From contig JARUHP010000007.1 of NCBI GenBank assembly GCA_030005635.1, forward strand, positions 62,001 through 126,000: a DNA stretch of 64,000 bases, read 5' to 3'. Below the pieces are notes generated by a model that saw nothing but the letters and a program-made list of their open reading frames with translations, made no database searches and was not told the origin of the DNA. A program made the translations under genes and the position numbers. This document shows positions 1-9,585 of this stretch, in pieces (position 1 is the first letter of the stretch; each line of letters begins with the position of its first letter). This DNA is from Deltaproteobacteria bacterium IMCC39146. GTDB taxonomy: Bacteria > Desulfobacterota > Desulfuromonadia > Desulfuromonadales > BM103.

Positions 1-594
1 AATGGCTGTTTCCGTAGCTTCACGCCAAGGAATGTCCGAACCCAGCTTCTGCATGTAGGCAACAATGGCATCCATGTCATTTTTGCCTTTGAGAGCCTTT
101 ATCTCTTCCGCGGTATAGGGGAAACCAAGCGTCTCCATCTTACGTTGGATCATCTGTGGATCGAGCGGATAATCCCGAAGCCACTTGTAGTCAGGCATGT
201 TGGTCTTGGGTACCATGGAGCGTGGAGAGTCCATATGCTTGTAATGCCATGCATCGGGGTACTTGCCGCCGAGTCGCGCCAGGTCCGGGCCCGTACGTTT
301 CGATCCCCAGAGGAATGGGCGGTCGTACACAAATTCTCCTGATTTGGAGTATTCACCGTAACGAAGGACATCTGAAACCAGAGGGCGAACAGTTTGGGAG
401 TGGCAGTTGTTACAGCCTTCGCGGATGTAGACATCGCGGCCTTCCTGCTGCAGGGCCGTGTAAGGTGTGACACCTTCAATGCGGTCGGCTTCGGTGTTGA
501 CCCAGGCAAAGGGCAGTACCACTGTGACGATAGTGCCGACGAGAATGGCGCAAGTCGCCAGAACAATAAGGAGGATAGGTTTCTTTTCCCACAT
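1..594 (-). CDS. ccoO: cbb3-type cytochrome c oxidase subunit II (CcoO), partial at the left edge
   Basis: This is the mono-haem c subunit of the cbb3 haem-copper oxidase, which passes electrons from cytochrome c or CcoP to CcoN in the inner membrane. The 198 codons in the window begin with a membrane anchor (about residues 6-28) and carry one haem c motif, CNNCH, at residues 61-65, followed by typical CcoO text (SQTVRPLVSDVLRYGEYS) and a candidate axial Met in KTNMPDY. The ATG lies two bases after the ccoN stop and is preceded by GGGAGG inside the end of ccoN, so the two are translationally coupled. The reading frame is open to base 1, so the C-terminus lies outside. Family assignment is firm; the missing end prevents a length check. 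Confidence 0.95.
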   Translation of the reverse strand, partial: MWEKKPILLIVLATCAILVGTIVTVVLPFAWVNTEADRIEGVTPYTALQQEGRDVYIREGCNNCHSQTVRPLVSDVLRYGEYSKSGEFVYDRPFLWGSKRTGPDLARLGGKYPDAWHYKHMDSPRSMVPKTNMPDYKWLRDYPLDPQMIQRKMETLGFPYTAEEIKALKGKNDMDAIVAYMQKLGSDIPWREATETAI

Positions 595-596
595 GA

Positions 597-2012
597 TCAG
601 ACCCTCCCTTCTGCAGTTGCAGTCGTTACGGCAGTTGGCTCGCCTTTTTTAACCGTCATGTACAGGTTGTAGATAAAGACAACCAGGCCGAAAAGGTAGA
701 TGATTCCACCGAAAGCGCGCGCCCACCAGTAGGGATACATTTCGACCATGGTTTCCATAAAGGTGTAAGTCAGGCTGCCGTCAGAGTTCATGGCATTCCA
801 CATTCCTGCTTGCAGAACCCCGGCAACCCAGAGGGAAATCGACCAGATCAGTTGCCCGACCAGGATCAGCCAGAACTGCAGGTTGGCTAAAGGGATACTG
901 TAAATTTCACGGTTCCAGATGCGTGGCACCATAAAGTAAATGCTGGCGAAGCAGATCATCGAGACCCAGCCCATGGTGCCCATGTGAATGTGCGCCGGGA
1001 CCCAATCCGTGTAGTGAATGAATGCCGAGAAGGTTCTGATGGCTTGCATCGGCCCTTGCAGGGTCTGTAAACCGTAGAAGGTGATACCGAGAATCAGGAA
1101 CTTGACCAGGTAGTTTTCGCGCATCTGGTGCCACTGGCCGTTCATGGAAAGATAGCCGTTAAAGACGCTCCCCCAGGAGGGGGCAATCAACATGACCGAA
1201 AAACCCATGGCCAAAGTCTGAATCCAGTCCGGAATCGGTGTCCAGAGCAGGTGGTGAGCTCCGGTCCAGAGGTACATGAAGATCAGACTCCAGAAAGCAA
1301 TAATCGAGAGGCGATGGCTGTAGATCGGCACACCGGTCGATTTCGGAAGAAAATAGTAGAACATTGCCAGCGGCGGGGCGGTCAAGGCCATGGCTACGGC
1401 ATTATGGCCGAACCACCACTCGACATTGGCGTCATTGGTGCCGGCATAGGCTGAATAAGATTTGAAGAGGGAGACCGGCATGGCCGCTGAATTGACTACA
1501 AAGAGTATTGCCACGCCGATGATCGCTGCCATCATATACCAGAGCGAGATGTACATCTGCTCGTCTTTGCGCTTGAGAATGGTCATGATGATGTTGAGAC
1601 CAAAGACGACCCAGAGGATGATGATCATGACGTCGATCGGCCATTCCATCTCATGGTATTCCTTGGAGGTGGTGTAGCCCAGCAGGAGTGTGACCGCTGA
1701 AGCGATGATCGTGGCGTTGAAGAAGTAGAGCTGGAATTTCGCCAGTTTGTCACTCCAGAGAGGAGTTTTGCAGAGCCTTTGGACAATGTAAAGGAAGGTG
1801 GCGAAGATAACGCCGACGGCCCAGCCATAGATTCCTGCGTTGGTGTGAATCGGACGGAGCCTGCCGAAGGTCAAGTACGGTGGGAAATTAAGGCCCGGTT
1901 CGACCATCTGGAAGGAGACAATGACTCCAACCAGAACCGCAACCAGTCCCCAGATCATACTCCAGACGACAAAGCTACGCACAATGGCGTAGTTGTAGTT
2001 CTGCTTCTCCAT
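597..2012 (-). CDS. ccoN: cbb3-type cytochrome c oxidase subunit I (CcoN)
   Basis: Catalytic haem-copper subunit of a high-affinity terminal oxidase: it reduces O2 to water and pumps protons. The 471-residue product has about 12 membrane helices. His56 in RPIHTNAG fits a low-spin haem b ligand; WWFGHNAVAM and TGAHHLLW carry the CuB histidines, with the cross-link Tyr in FMYLWTGAHH; PAHIHMGTMGW supplies the later haem ligands. An in-frame codon 33 bases upstream would add 11 residues, but AGGAGGT directly precedes the ATG at 2012, so that start is chosen. It is the first gene of ccoNO. In an otherwise anaerobic-looking gene set it implies microaerobic respiration or oxygen scavenging. Confidence 0.95.
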   Translation of the reverse strand: MEKQNYNYAIVRSFVVWSMIWGLVAVLVGVIVSFQMVEPGLNFPPYLTFGRLRPIHTNAGIYGWAVGVIFATFLYIVQRLCKTPLWSDKLAKFQLYFFNATIIASAVTLLLGYTTSKEYHEMEWPIDVMIIILWVVFGLNIIMTILKRKDEQMYISLWYMMAAIIGVAILFVVNSAAMPVSLFKSYSAYAGTNDANVEWWFGHNAVAMALTAPPLAMFYYFLPKSTGVPIYSHRLSIIAFWSLIFMYLWTGAHHLLWTPIPDWIQTLAMGFSVMLIAPSWGSVFNGYLSMNGQWHQMRENYLVKFLILGITFYGLQTLQGPMQAIRTFSAFIHYTDWVPAHIHMGTMGWVSMICFASIYFMVPRIWNREIYSIPLANLQFWLILVGQLIWSISLWVAGVLQAGMWNAMNSDGSLTYTFMETMVEMYPYWWARAFGGIIYLFGLVVFIYNLYMTVKKGEPTAVTTATAEGRV

Positions 2013-2104
2013 AGCACCTCCTGAAATCAAATTAATGTGTTGCAAAGTTTAAGGTTCGGCGCGTGATTGTCAAGATTTAATTAAGTATGACAAAAACGGT
2101 ACTA

Positions 2105-2133
2105 TTTATACGAGAGAGTCGGGTTTTTGTCAA
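2105..2133 (-). promoter_or_regulatory. Sigma70-type promoter for ccoNO
   Basis: On the minus strand TTGACA (2133-2128) is followed after exactly 17 bases by TATAAA (2110-2105). Transcription would start near 2098, about 85 bases before the ccoN ATG. The match to consensus is close to perfect. No convincing Fnr or ArcA-like dyad was recognised next to it. Confidence 0.7.
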
Positions 2134-2155
2134 CTCCTGTCTGTACTTTTATTAC
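2127..2155 (+). promoter_or_regulatory. Possible divergent promoter for the sensor kinase gene
   Basis: On the plus strand TTGTCA (2127-2132) and TATTAC (2150-2155) are 17 bases apart. The -35 element overlaps that of the opposite ccoN promoter almost completely, so the two polymerases would compete. The -10 element matches only four of six consensus positions, so this is tentative. Confidence 0.35.
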
Positions 2156-2227
2156 ATGTCAGATAAATGGCTAGATTGGGCTTCCCTTTATGCGAGTAAA
2201 GTATGATTATGATAGTTAAATTTAGCT

Positions 2228-3739
2228 TTGAGGTTTTTTGCTTTGCGAACTGGTTTGGCTAAAAAATTACTATTTTACACGGGTGGCATCCTTGCCTTGT
2301 TGTTGCTGCTCACGTTTATGCTTCTGGAGCGTAATCAGGCGCAAGCGTGGGAGGACTATCTCTTTAGCCAGAGCCTCTCTTTTTCCAGGTTGGCAACCCC
2401 AGAACTGTTGAAGCGCTTCCGAGGTTCTTTCCCTCCTGACGAGCCCGCTGATATTGCGGACATGCACGAATTCCTCGGTCTGAATCGCGACCTGGTCCAG
2501 TTCTCTCTGGTTTCGGCAACCGGCCGTCGTCTCTATGTGTCGAACGCCTTTGCAGATTTCCCTGGCCTTGATCTGCATTTATTTGATCAGGATGATATCT
2601 CTGCCCGCCTTGCCGCCGAGCGCACGACAATGCTCACCCATAAGCTCTCTGGTGGAAGGCGCCTGCTTGACCTCATTGAGCCAGCTTTCGGACCGACCGG
2701 CCAACAGGTGGTTTCGGTTCGTTACCTGATCTCGTACGACTCGATCGACGCACGACTTCTGGAAGCGCGCAGCTACTTTGTCATGATTGCCCTTGCGGCT
2801 CTCTTTGGTTGTCTGCTGATGGTCAGCCTTGTCGCAAGGCGGATTACCCGGCCAATTGCCAACCTGACCGATGGCGCCCGCTGCCTGACCCGCGGAGAGT
2901 TGGAAACACGCATCGAAGTGGAGAACCGCGATGAAATCGGCACCCTGGCTCAAGCTTTTAATGATATGGCAGAGAGCCTGGCTGCGAATCGGGCAGAGTT
3001 GACCCGTAAGAACAACGCTCTGAGCACTGCCAACCAAGAGATGCAGACAATGCAGGCGCAATTGCTGCGCAGTGAGCGTCTTGCCGCGATCGGCCAGCTG
3101 GCGGCGGGAGTCTCCCATGAAATCGACAACCCGGTTGGTATTATCCTCGGCCATGCCGAGCTCCTGCTGGAAGACCTGGAGGTTGAAGACCCTTTGCGCG
3201 AGGATGTTGCCGCCATCATCGATGAGTGCCGGCGTTGTAAGCGCATCACCGGTGGCTTGCTCGGCTTTGCACGTTCTCCGGAGAGCTATAGGGAGCAGGT
3301 TGACTTGAATCAGTTGGTCGAAGAGGTGGTGTCGTCACTTCGGCCGCAGAAGCTTTTTAAAGACCTCGATCTGAAGATCGTTGGCTTTAATGAGGATTTG
3401 TCCGTAACTGCGGACGCCGATCAGTTTCGCCAGGTGATGATTAACCTGTTGTTGAATGCCGCGCAGGCGTTACAGGGAAGAGGTCGTCTTGAAGTGACGC
3501 TTTCCAGAGTGTCCGGTTCTGCCCGAATATATGTTGATGATAGTGGCCCGGGAATCTCCCTTGAAGATCAGGAAAGAGTCTTTCAGCCCTTCTTTTCCAC
3601 CAAGGCCCATGGCGAAGGGACCGGGTTGGGCTTGCCTCTCTGTCGTAAACTGGTCGAAGGCCAGGATGGAGAAATCTCTATACAAAAATCACTTCTGGGT
3701 GGTGCGCGTATTACCGTTTCGTTGCCCCTCTCAGAGTAG
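2228..3739 (+). CDS. Membrane sensor histidine kinase (HAMP-HisKA-HATPase), orphan
   Basis: Sensor kinase of 503 residues. Order: membrane helix (about 13-33), a periplasmic sensory region of about 150 residues with no recognised fold, second helix (about 183-203), HAMP (about 204-256), a coiled stretch, HisKA with phospho-acceptor His297 in SHEIDNPVG, then the ATPase domain with N box (NLLLNAAQAL), DDSGPGI and GTGLGLPL. The H box reads HEIDNP rather than the common HEIRNP or HEINNP. The start is TTG without a clear ribosome site; an in-frame TTG 15 bases later is an alternative. No response regulator lies beside it: ccoN is divergent and a prenyl synthase follows. Its signal and partner cannot be read from the sequence. 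Confidence 0.9.
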   Translation: MRFFALRTGLAKKLLFYTGGILALLLLLTFMLLERNQAQAWEDYLFSQSLSFSRLATPELLKRFRGSFPPDEPADIADMHEFLGLNRDLVQFSLVSATGRRLYVSNAFADFPGLDLHLFDQDDISARLAAERTTMLTHKLSGGRRLLDLIEPAFGPTGQQVVSVRYLISYDSIDARLLEARSYFVMIALAALFGCLLMVSLVARRITRPIANLTDGARCLTRGELETRIEVENRDEIGTLAQAFNDMAESLAANRAELTRKNNALSTANQEMQTMQAQLLRSERLAAIGQLAAGVSHEIDNPVGIILGHAELLLEDLEVEDPLREDVAAIIDECRRCKRITGGLLGFARSPESYREQVDLNQLVEEVVSSLRPQKLFKDLDLKIVGFNEDLSVTADADQFRQVMINLLLNAAQALQGRGRLEVTLSRVSGSARIYVDDSGPGISLEDQERVFQPFFSTKAHGEGTGLGLPLCRKLVEGQDGEISIQKSLLGGARITVSLPLSE

Positions 3740-3849
3740 CTCTCTTCGCGAGTTATCTTTCCTTTGCAGTTTAAGGAAAAAAGCTTTGACATACTTCGTG
3801 AGGATTCATTAGGATAAGCGATAATTTCCCCTTCGGATTACCAATAACT

Positions 3850-4818
3850 ATGAACTTTGTGCTCAATCTTTTAAATGACGAGATCCTGCGCGTCGAGGAA
3901 CAGTTCCGCAAGGATCTGGATTCGCGCGTTCCTCTGATTCGCAAGGTTGGCGAGTATGTCCTCGCCAGCGGCGGCAAACGTGTGCGTCCGATGATGCTGT
4001 TGTTAAGCGCTAAGCTTGCCGGTTACCAGGGTGAGTCTCATGTTGGCCTGGCCAGTGTCGTTGAGTTTATTCATACGGCAACCCTGCTGCATGATGATGT
4101 CGTCGACAGCGCAGTCCTCAGGCGTGGACAAGATTCCGCAAACGCTGTGTGGGGGAATGAAGCCAGTGTGCTGGTCGGTGACTTCCTCTTTGCAAAGTCG
4201 TTCTCTATCATGGTTCGCGAAGGGAATCTTGAGATTCTTAAAACGCTCTCCGATGCGACCACGCAGATGGCAGAGGGCGAGGTCCTGCAGTTGATCAGTA
4301 CCTGTGACGTTGAGCTTGACGAAGAACGCTATATCGAAGTGGTTCGCAACAAAACGGCAGTCCTTCTTTCCGCGGCGAGTCGCTGTGGCGCGCTCCTTGG
4401 AGCGAGTCCTCCTGAGCAGGAAGAAGCTTTGTCTGCGTATGGTATGGATCTCGGTATTGCCTTCCAGTTTATGGATGATGCCCTGGACTATGTCGCCGAT
4501 CAGGACGCGTTTGGCAAAGAGTGTGGGCACGATCTCCTTGAAGGCAAGGTGACCTTGCCTCTGATTCATACCCTGAAGCGCTGCAATGCAGAAGAACGTA
4601 AGCAAATAGCTGGAATTATCGAACAGGAAACACTCCCTGACGAAGACCTGCAGTACATCGTCGGTCTGATTCACTCCTATGATGGTATCGATTACACCCG
4701 TGATCGTGCCAAACTCCTTATTGAGTCAGCCAAGGGTCATCTCGCATTATTTGCGGATTGCCCGGCCAAAGAGGCGATGATTCGTCTGGCTGACTATGTT
4801 GTCAGTCGCAACCTTTAG
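3850..4818 (+). CDS. ispB: Long-chain polyprenyl diphosphate synthase (octaprenyl/heptaprenyl type)
   Basis: Trans-prenyltransferase that condenses isopentenyl diphosphate units to make the quinone side chain. The 322 residues fit the family length. The substrate-binding GGKRVRPM is near residues 41-48; the first Asp-rich motif is DDVVD (82-86, in LLHDDVVDS) and the second is in FQFMDDALDY near residue 215. The small-side-chain context ahead of the first motif suggests a long product, but chain length (C35, C40 or other) cannot be fixed by eye. It stands alone, with about 110 bases before and 165 after. In a menaquinone-using anaerobe it would supply menaquinone for the respiratory enzymes seen elsewhere in the window. 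Confidence 0.9.
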   Translation: MNFVLNLLNDEILRVEEQFRKDLDSRVPLIRKVGEYVLASGGKRVRPMMLLLSAKLAGYQGESHVGLASVVEFIHTATLLHDDVVDSAVLRRGQDSANAVWGNEASVLVGDFLFAKSFSIMVREGNLEILKTLSDATTQMAEGEVLQLISTCDVELDEERYIEVVRNKTAVLLSAASRCGALLGASPPEQEEALSAYGMDLGIAFQFMDDALDYVADQDAFGKECGHDLLEGKVTLPLIHTLKRCNAEERKQIAGIIEQETLPDEDLQYIVGLIHSYDGIDYTRDRAKLLIESAKGHLALFADCPAKEAMIRLADYVVSRNL

Positions 4819-4985
4819 ACCTGACTTACCGTTATCTTCCATACTAAGCCCCCGTCTTTTAGCGACTATTTTCCTTTGAAATGATTGCTTCTTGCGATAA
4901 AGGCCGTTTTTTGCCGTTGGCTCGATGTTTGCTTTCTCCTTGTGACATATACCTACCCTTATTGATTTAGGAGTTTGGCTGTCGC

Positions 4986-5222
4986 ATGGAACAGATTGAG
5001 CTTGTCCAAGAATTAAAGTGTGATCACGAAGGCGAAGAATACCTGATTGAGGTCTTTGCGCGCCCGGACGGCAGCCATTTCGCCCGGACCATCTTCGGCC
5101 CCAGTGATGTGATCATCAGTGATGGGATCAGCCTCGATGAAGTGCTCCTCAAGCATCAGGATCTGTTGCCACTCGCCATTCACTCCAGGCAGATGCATTT
5201 CCCTTCTCGAACTCTGAACTGA
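4986..5222 (+). CDS. Small conserved-looking protein of unknown function
   Basis: A 78-residue soluble acidic protein (begins MEQIELVQELKCDHEGEEYL). AGGAG stands ahead of the ATG in a tidy position. There is no signal peptide, membrane helix or recognised motif; the text suggests a small mixed alpha/beta fold with two short strands (EYLIEVFAR, HFARTIFG). It is followed after 61 bases by the Cache-type kinase gene. Coding character looks real (third-position bias like its neighbours), but no function can be given. Confidence 0.6.
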   Translation: MEQIELVQELKCDHEGEEYLIEVFARPDGSHFARTIFGPSDVIISDGISLDEVLLKHQDLLPLAIHSRQMHFPSRTLN

Positions 5223-5283
5223 TTCCCCGGGCATTTGCTAAACGGACTCCCGCTCTGGTGATGCTCCGTGTTATAGTTCGGCG

Positions 5284-7782
5284 ATGCCCCGTCTCTCTTT
5301 CCATAAAAAAGTCCTCTATGTTTTTTGCGGCTTAACCTTGCTGCCTCTTGTGCTCCTGGCTACCTTTGCCGGGCAGAGTCTGGATACGGTTGAGCAGATG
5401 CTTCGTGCCAGCGCCATCAGCGCGCTGGATAAGCAGGCCGCTGAAACGCTCGAGTTGCGGGCTGTTATGGTGGCTGATGAGGTGCGTACCTTCTTGCGTA
5501 GAATCGAGAGTGATCTGGGTGCGCTGTCTCAACTCCCGGCAGACAGTGCCAGTTATCTCTGGTTCAGTCAGAATCACCGTCGTCTCATCTGGTTCCGTAC
5601 CGGTTCCAACGAAAATCCCCGCGAGGAAAGGCTCTCTGCGAGACTCTATAAGGAGCTTGCTTTCATCGGCCCTGATGGTGTGGAACGATTGCGGGTTGTT
5701 GATGGTTTCTTGTCTGATGATCTCCGTGATGTTTCCAAGCCTGCGAACACGACCTATCTTACCGAGACTTATTTTAGCGCAGCCAAGGATCTCCCCGAGG
5801 GGAGGGTTTATGTCTCCCATCTGACCGGTTGGCATGTCAGCAAGCAGGACCAGCTCGGTGAAGCGGAGAACCCCGGGGAGGCGATTGAAGGGGCCCGTTA
5901 TGAAGGCGTGGTACGATTCGCCCGTCCGGTATTCTCTGATAAAGGAGAACTACAGGGTGTTGTCGTCCTGTCTCTGGATCACCGGCACCTGATGGAGTTC
6001 ACTCAGCATATTACGCCGACCGATGAAAGGTATGTGGTTTTCCCTTCCTACCAGAGCGGTAACTATGCGTTCATGTTCGACAATGAAGGCTGGATTATTA
6101 CCCATCCTAAGTTTTGGGATATCAGGGGGCTGGATAAGGATGGTCACCTGGTCCCGCCTTACTCCAAGAGCTCCAGCCTGGAATCGATCGCCAGCGGGAA
6201 CATCCCTTATAATCTGCGTGAAGCGAGCTTCATTCACCCCAACTACCCGGAAGTCCACCAGTCGGTGCTCGGTGGCCGCTCCGGAGTCCTAGATGTTACC
6301 AACGTTGGTGGCTCACGAAAGATTATGGCTTTTGCGCCGATTTTTTTCGATTCCGGGCCCTATGCCGAGACAGGTGTCTTTGGCGGTATAACAATTGGTG
6401 CAGAAGTAAAGCTGTTCCATAGTGTGGCCGAGTCAGCGGCAGAGAATATTCGCCTTCTCTACCAGGCCTTCCTGACTGGGGCCTGGGTCATGATCGGTAT
6501 TACGGCTCTGTTGGTTGTTTTTGTCGCTTTTCGTCTCTCGCATAACATCACCGGTCCTCTGTCGACGTTAATTTCAGGGACCAAAGAGATGGCAAGAGGA
6601 AAGCTTGGCACCCAGGTCGATATCTCCAGCCCGGTCGAGGTTGCTGACCTGGCAACGGCCTTCAACACCATGGCCCGGCAGCTCTATGAACGACGGGAAC
6701 GCTTATTGAGGACGCTGGCTGTCCTGCGTCGTTCCCGCAAGGAGATGAAGCGGGAGAGGGACTTCAAACAGACGATCGTTGAGAATGTTGCGGTCGGAAT
6801 CCTTACTCTGGACAATAACGAACAGGTCACTTCACTCAATGGCGTGGCCCGTACAATATTGAATATAGAAGATGAGTCTAGCGGCGAAATGCCACTTGCG
6901 AAGGCGCTGCATGATCTTCCGGAAATCTATCGATCCGTCTCTGCGAATATGAATGTTGACCGCTGGAGTGAATACGTTTCACTGGAAAGAAGCGGTCGCT
7001 TCCTTACCTACCGATTGGCGCTTCATCCTCTCTCATCAGGCAGTGAAGATGGTCGTATCCTGACTATGGAAGATTTGACCGAACGCGTTAGTCTCCGCCA
7101 GCAAATGGCGCGTTTTGAGAGGCTCGCTTCCCTGGGCCGGCTTTCAGCAGGTATCGCTCACGAAGTACGTAATCCTTTGACCGGCATCAGTCTTTTGCTT
7201 GATGAGTTGCACGACCGCATGCTCTCAAGTCCGGACGATCAACGTTTGATCCAACGTGCCTTGCAGGAGATAGAACGACTGGAGGGTCTTGTTAATGAGC
7301 TTTTAAATTTTGCCTCTTTGCCTGATAACCGTTTGGCTCCAGGTGATCTCTCTGCGCTTTTACGCGATACGCTTTTTTTGGTGAGCAAGCAATTCCAGAA
7401 GCAGAAGGTTGTCCTGCATGAGGCGATCCCGGAGGAGTTGCAACACCCGAACATGGACAGAGATCGACTGAAACAGGCGATTTTGAATCTTCTGACAAAT
7501 GCAATGGATGCCATGCCTGATGGCGGTGAATTGTGGGTGTCTGCACAGCGCGAGGATAATGGCCTGAGCTTGAAAATTCGCGATAGCGGCCAAGGGATTC
7601 CCGCTGATCGTCTGTCGCTGATCTTTGAGCCCTTCTACACGACCAAGGGCGAGGGCACCGGCTTGGGCCTCTCTATTACCCACACCATAATTGCCAGCCA
7701 TGGCGGTCGCGTAGAAGTTCACAGCCATGAAGGTGAAGGTACGGAGTTCTGTATTTATCTTCCCGCCTCTGGCCAACGCTAG
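5284..7782 (+). CDS. Sensor histidine kinase with large extracytoplasmic Cache-type domain, HAMP and PAS; likely partner of the next gene
   Basis: An 832-residue membrane kinase. Membrane helix about 11-29, a periplasmic region of about 360 residues that reads like a double Cache (dCACHE) ligand domain (for example YAFMFDNEGWIITHP), second helix about 395-416, HAMP about 417-470, a PAS-like domain about 490-600 (VGILTLDNNEQVTSLNG), then HisKA with His626 in GIAHEVRNPL and an ATPase domain with NLLTNAMDAM, RDSGQGI and GEGTGLGLSI. The plan resembles DctB-type C4-dicarboxylate sensors, but the ligand is not known. It is followed after 144 bases by an NtrC-type regulator and then a DASS transporter with a sigma54 promoter, so sensing the transporter's substrate is the simplest role. 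No strong ribosome site precedes the ATG. Confidence 0.92.
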   Translation: MPRLSFHKKVLYVFCGLTLLPLVLLATFAGQSLDTVEQMLRASAISALDKQAAETLELRAVMVADEVRTFLRRIESDLGALSQLPADSASYLWFSQNHRRLIWFRTGSNENPREERLSARLYKELAFIGPDGVERLRVVDGFLSDDLRDVSKPANTTYLTETYFSAAKDLPEGRVYVSHLTGWHVSKQDQLGEAENPGEAIEGARYEGVVRFARPVFSDKGELQGVVVLSLDHRHLMEFTQHITPTDERYVVFPSYQSGNYAFMFDNEGWIITHPKFWDIRGLDKDGHLVPPYSKSSSLESIASGNIPYNLREASFIHPNYPEVHQSVLGGRSGVLDVTNVGGSRKIMAFAPIFFDSGPYAETGVFGGITIGAEVKLFHSVAESAAENIRLLYQAFLTGAWVMIGITALLVVFVAFRLSHNITGPLSTLISGTKEMARGKLGTQVDISSPVEVADLATAFNTMARQLYERRERLLRTLAVLRRSRKEMKRERDFKQTIVENVAVGILTLDNNEQVTSLNGVARTILNIEDESSGEMPLAKALHDLPEIYRSVSANMNVDRWSEYVSLERSGRFLTYRLALHPLSSGSEDGRILTMEDLTERVSLRQQMARFERLASLGRLSAGIAHEVRNPLTGISLLLDELHDRMLSSPDDQRLIQRALQEIERLEGLVNELLNFASLPDNRLAPGDLSALLRDTLFLVSKQFQKQKVVLHEAIPEELQHPNMDRDRLKQAILNLLTNAMDAMPDGGELWVSAQREDNGLSLKIRDSGQGIPADRLSLIFEPFYTTKGEGTGLGLSITHTIIASHGGRVEVHSHEGEGTEFCIYLPASGQR

Positions 7783-7926
7783 CCATAAGCTCTTCTCTTT
7801 TCTGATTGGCTAACGTGTGTTTTTCTCTTTTGTGGCTGAGATTGGCCATTCTCTGTTGCTCCCGATACCGTCCCCAGTTAATATGACCGTCACTAAATTC
7901 TTCCGTGAGATCGTGGAGGTTGCAAG

Positions 7927-9315
7927 ATGGAACGCATTCTGATTGTTGATGATGAGGCTTTTATTCGCGAGAATCTGGAAAGAATCCTCGGAGAGGACGG
8001 CTATCGTCCATATTCTACTGATAATGGTGATGACGCAGTTAAGGAAGTCAGTGAGGCTGATGTCGACCTGGTTTTTCTGGACCTCAATCTTGGCGCAGAA
8101 AGTGGCCTGGAGGTCTTGCGCGCTATGCGTGAGGTTGATCCCGAGGTTCTGGTGATTATTATTACCGGTTACGGGACCGTTGAAAGCGCTGTTGAGGCAC
8201 TGAAAATGGGTGCCTACGACTATATCAAGAAGCCATTTAAGGCTGACGCAATTCGACTGATCGTCAAGTTGGCCCTGGAGACCCAGAATCTGCGTCGGGA
8301 AGTTCGTCAGCTGAGGCGCGGAAGCCAATCTCGTGAAGCTTCTGGCGATAACCTTATGGTTGGCTCAAGTGAACAACTGACACAGGTGTACCGTCAGATT
8401 CGCGAGGTAGCCAAGCATGAAACGTCGACTGTGCTGATTACCGGTGAATCTGGAACTGGCAAGGAGCTGGTCGCAAGAGCTATCCATCAGTTGTCGCCCC
8501 GAAAGTCGAAACCCTTTGTTGAGATCAACTGTGGTTCTCTCCCCTTCAACTTGCTGGAAACAGAGCTGTTCGGACATGAACGGGGAGCGTTCACCGATGC
8601 CAAGACCCGCAAGATAGGTCTTTTCGAAGTGGCCAACGGCGGTACAATTTTCCTTGATGAAATCGGTGAAATGGATATGAACCTTCAGGTTAAGCTGCTC
8701 AGGGTTCTTGAAGACCGCAAGATCAGGCGCCTGGGCGGCAACCGCAATATTGATATCGATGTCCGGGTTGTCGCAGCAACCAACCTTGAAATCAAGGAAG
8801 CTATCGAACAGAAGGGGTTTCGGGAGGATCTTTACTATCGTCTCAATGTTTTTCCTATTCATGTCGCCCCCTTGCGGGACCGACGCGAAGACATTCCCCC
8901 GTTGCTGGAATTTTTCCTCAAACATTTCAGCGAGGAGTTTCACAAGAACGTCAATGAAGTATCACGTGCCGCCCTTGACCTACTGATGCGCTATCACTGG
9001 CCTGGCAATGTTCGTGAATTGCGCAACGTCATGGAGCGCGTCTGTATCATGCACAATCAGGAGACGATCACCCCGGAATGTCTGCCCCGAGAGATCTGGG
9101 GAGAAAAACCTCAGGACGAAGCCTCTTTTGATTATCGGATTCCTCCAGAAGGAATTTTGTTCGAGGAGATTGTCGGCCGGCTGGAAAAGGATCTGATTGC
9201 TCAAGCCGTCGGTATCACCGGCGGTAATGTCGCAAAGACTGCACGTTTGCTCAATTTGCCTCGTGGGACCCTGCGTTACAAGATGGAAAAATATGAATTA
9301 GGTGAAGCAAGTTGA
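7927..9315 (+). CDS. NtrC-family sigma54-dependent response regulator
   Basis: Activator of sigma54 RNA polymerase, 462 residues: receiver domain (1-120, phospho-acceptor Asp52 in FLDLNLG), AAA+ domain (about 140-375) with Walker A GESGTGKE, Walker B-like [11 protein letters not shown] and the sigma54-contact loop, and a Fis-type helix-turn-helix at the C-terminus ([19 protein letters not shown]). The contact loop reads GAFTDA rather than the usual GAFTGA. GGAGG is close ahead of the ATG. It is paired with the Cache-type kinase upstream. A near-perfect -24/-12 promoter at 9749-9763 in front of the DASS gene is its most likely target. Confidence 0.95.
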   Translation: MERILIVDDEAFIRENLERILGEDGYRPYSTDNGDDAVKEVSEADVDLVFLDLNLGAESGLEVLRAMREVDPEVLVIIITGYGTVESAVEALKMGAYDYIKKPFKADAIRLIVKLALETQNLRREVRQLRRGSQSREASGDNLMVGSSEQLTQVYRQIREVAKHETSTVLITGESGTGKELVARAIHQLSPRKSKPFVEINCGSLPFNLLETELFGHERGAFTDAKTRKIGLFEVANGGTIFLDEIGEMDMNLQVKLLRVLEDRKIRRLGGNRNIDIDVRVVAATNLEIKEAIEQKGFREDLYYRLNVFPIHVAPLRDRREDIPPLLEFFLKHFSEEFHKNVNEVSRAALDLLMRYHWPGNVRELRNVMERVCIMHNQETITPECLPREIWGEKPQDEASFDYRIPPEGILFEEIVGRLEKDLIAQAVGITGGNVAKTARLLNLPRGTLRYKMEKYELGEAS

Positions 9316-9585
9316 AGTGGGTTGGCTTTCAAATAGCGGTTGTTTCTCCGGGACCATGCCTCTCGGTTGAACCCTTTTCTTAAGGTTCCAGGTTTGCTTT
9401 TACGTGATCAGAAAATAATTGAATTTTACAGGCTGTTTTTCTTGCCAAGGAGAAGGTGACAACACTTAGGAATTTAGTATCTATTCAACATTATCAGTCG
9501 CTTACTAAGGAATGTAGTTCTTGTAAGGTTCAAAGCCTTTTCTGATGATCTTGTGTTGTGTCTTAAAGGTAGAACAGTTCAACCA

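Noticed and set aside
150-566. 138-codon minus-strand frame over the left edge
   Set aside because: It is out of frame with the ccoO reading (complement of 1-594), which has a CxxCH site, a membrane anchor and coupling to ccoN.
7835-7860. TTGGCC..GTTGC as a second sigma54 promoter before the regulator at 7927
   Set aside because: The distance between the GG and GC elements is 14 rather than 12 bases and the -24 box is poor.
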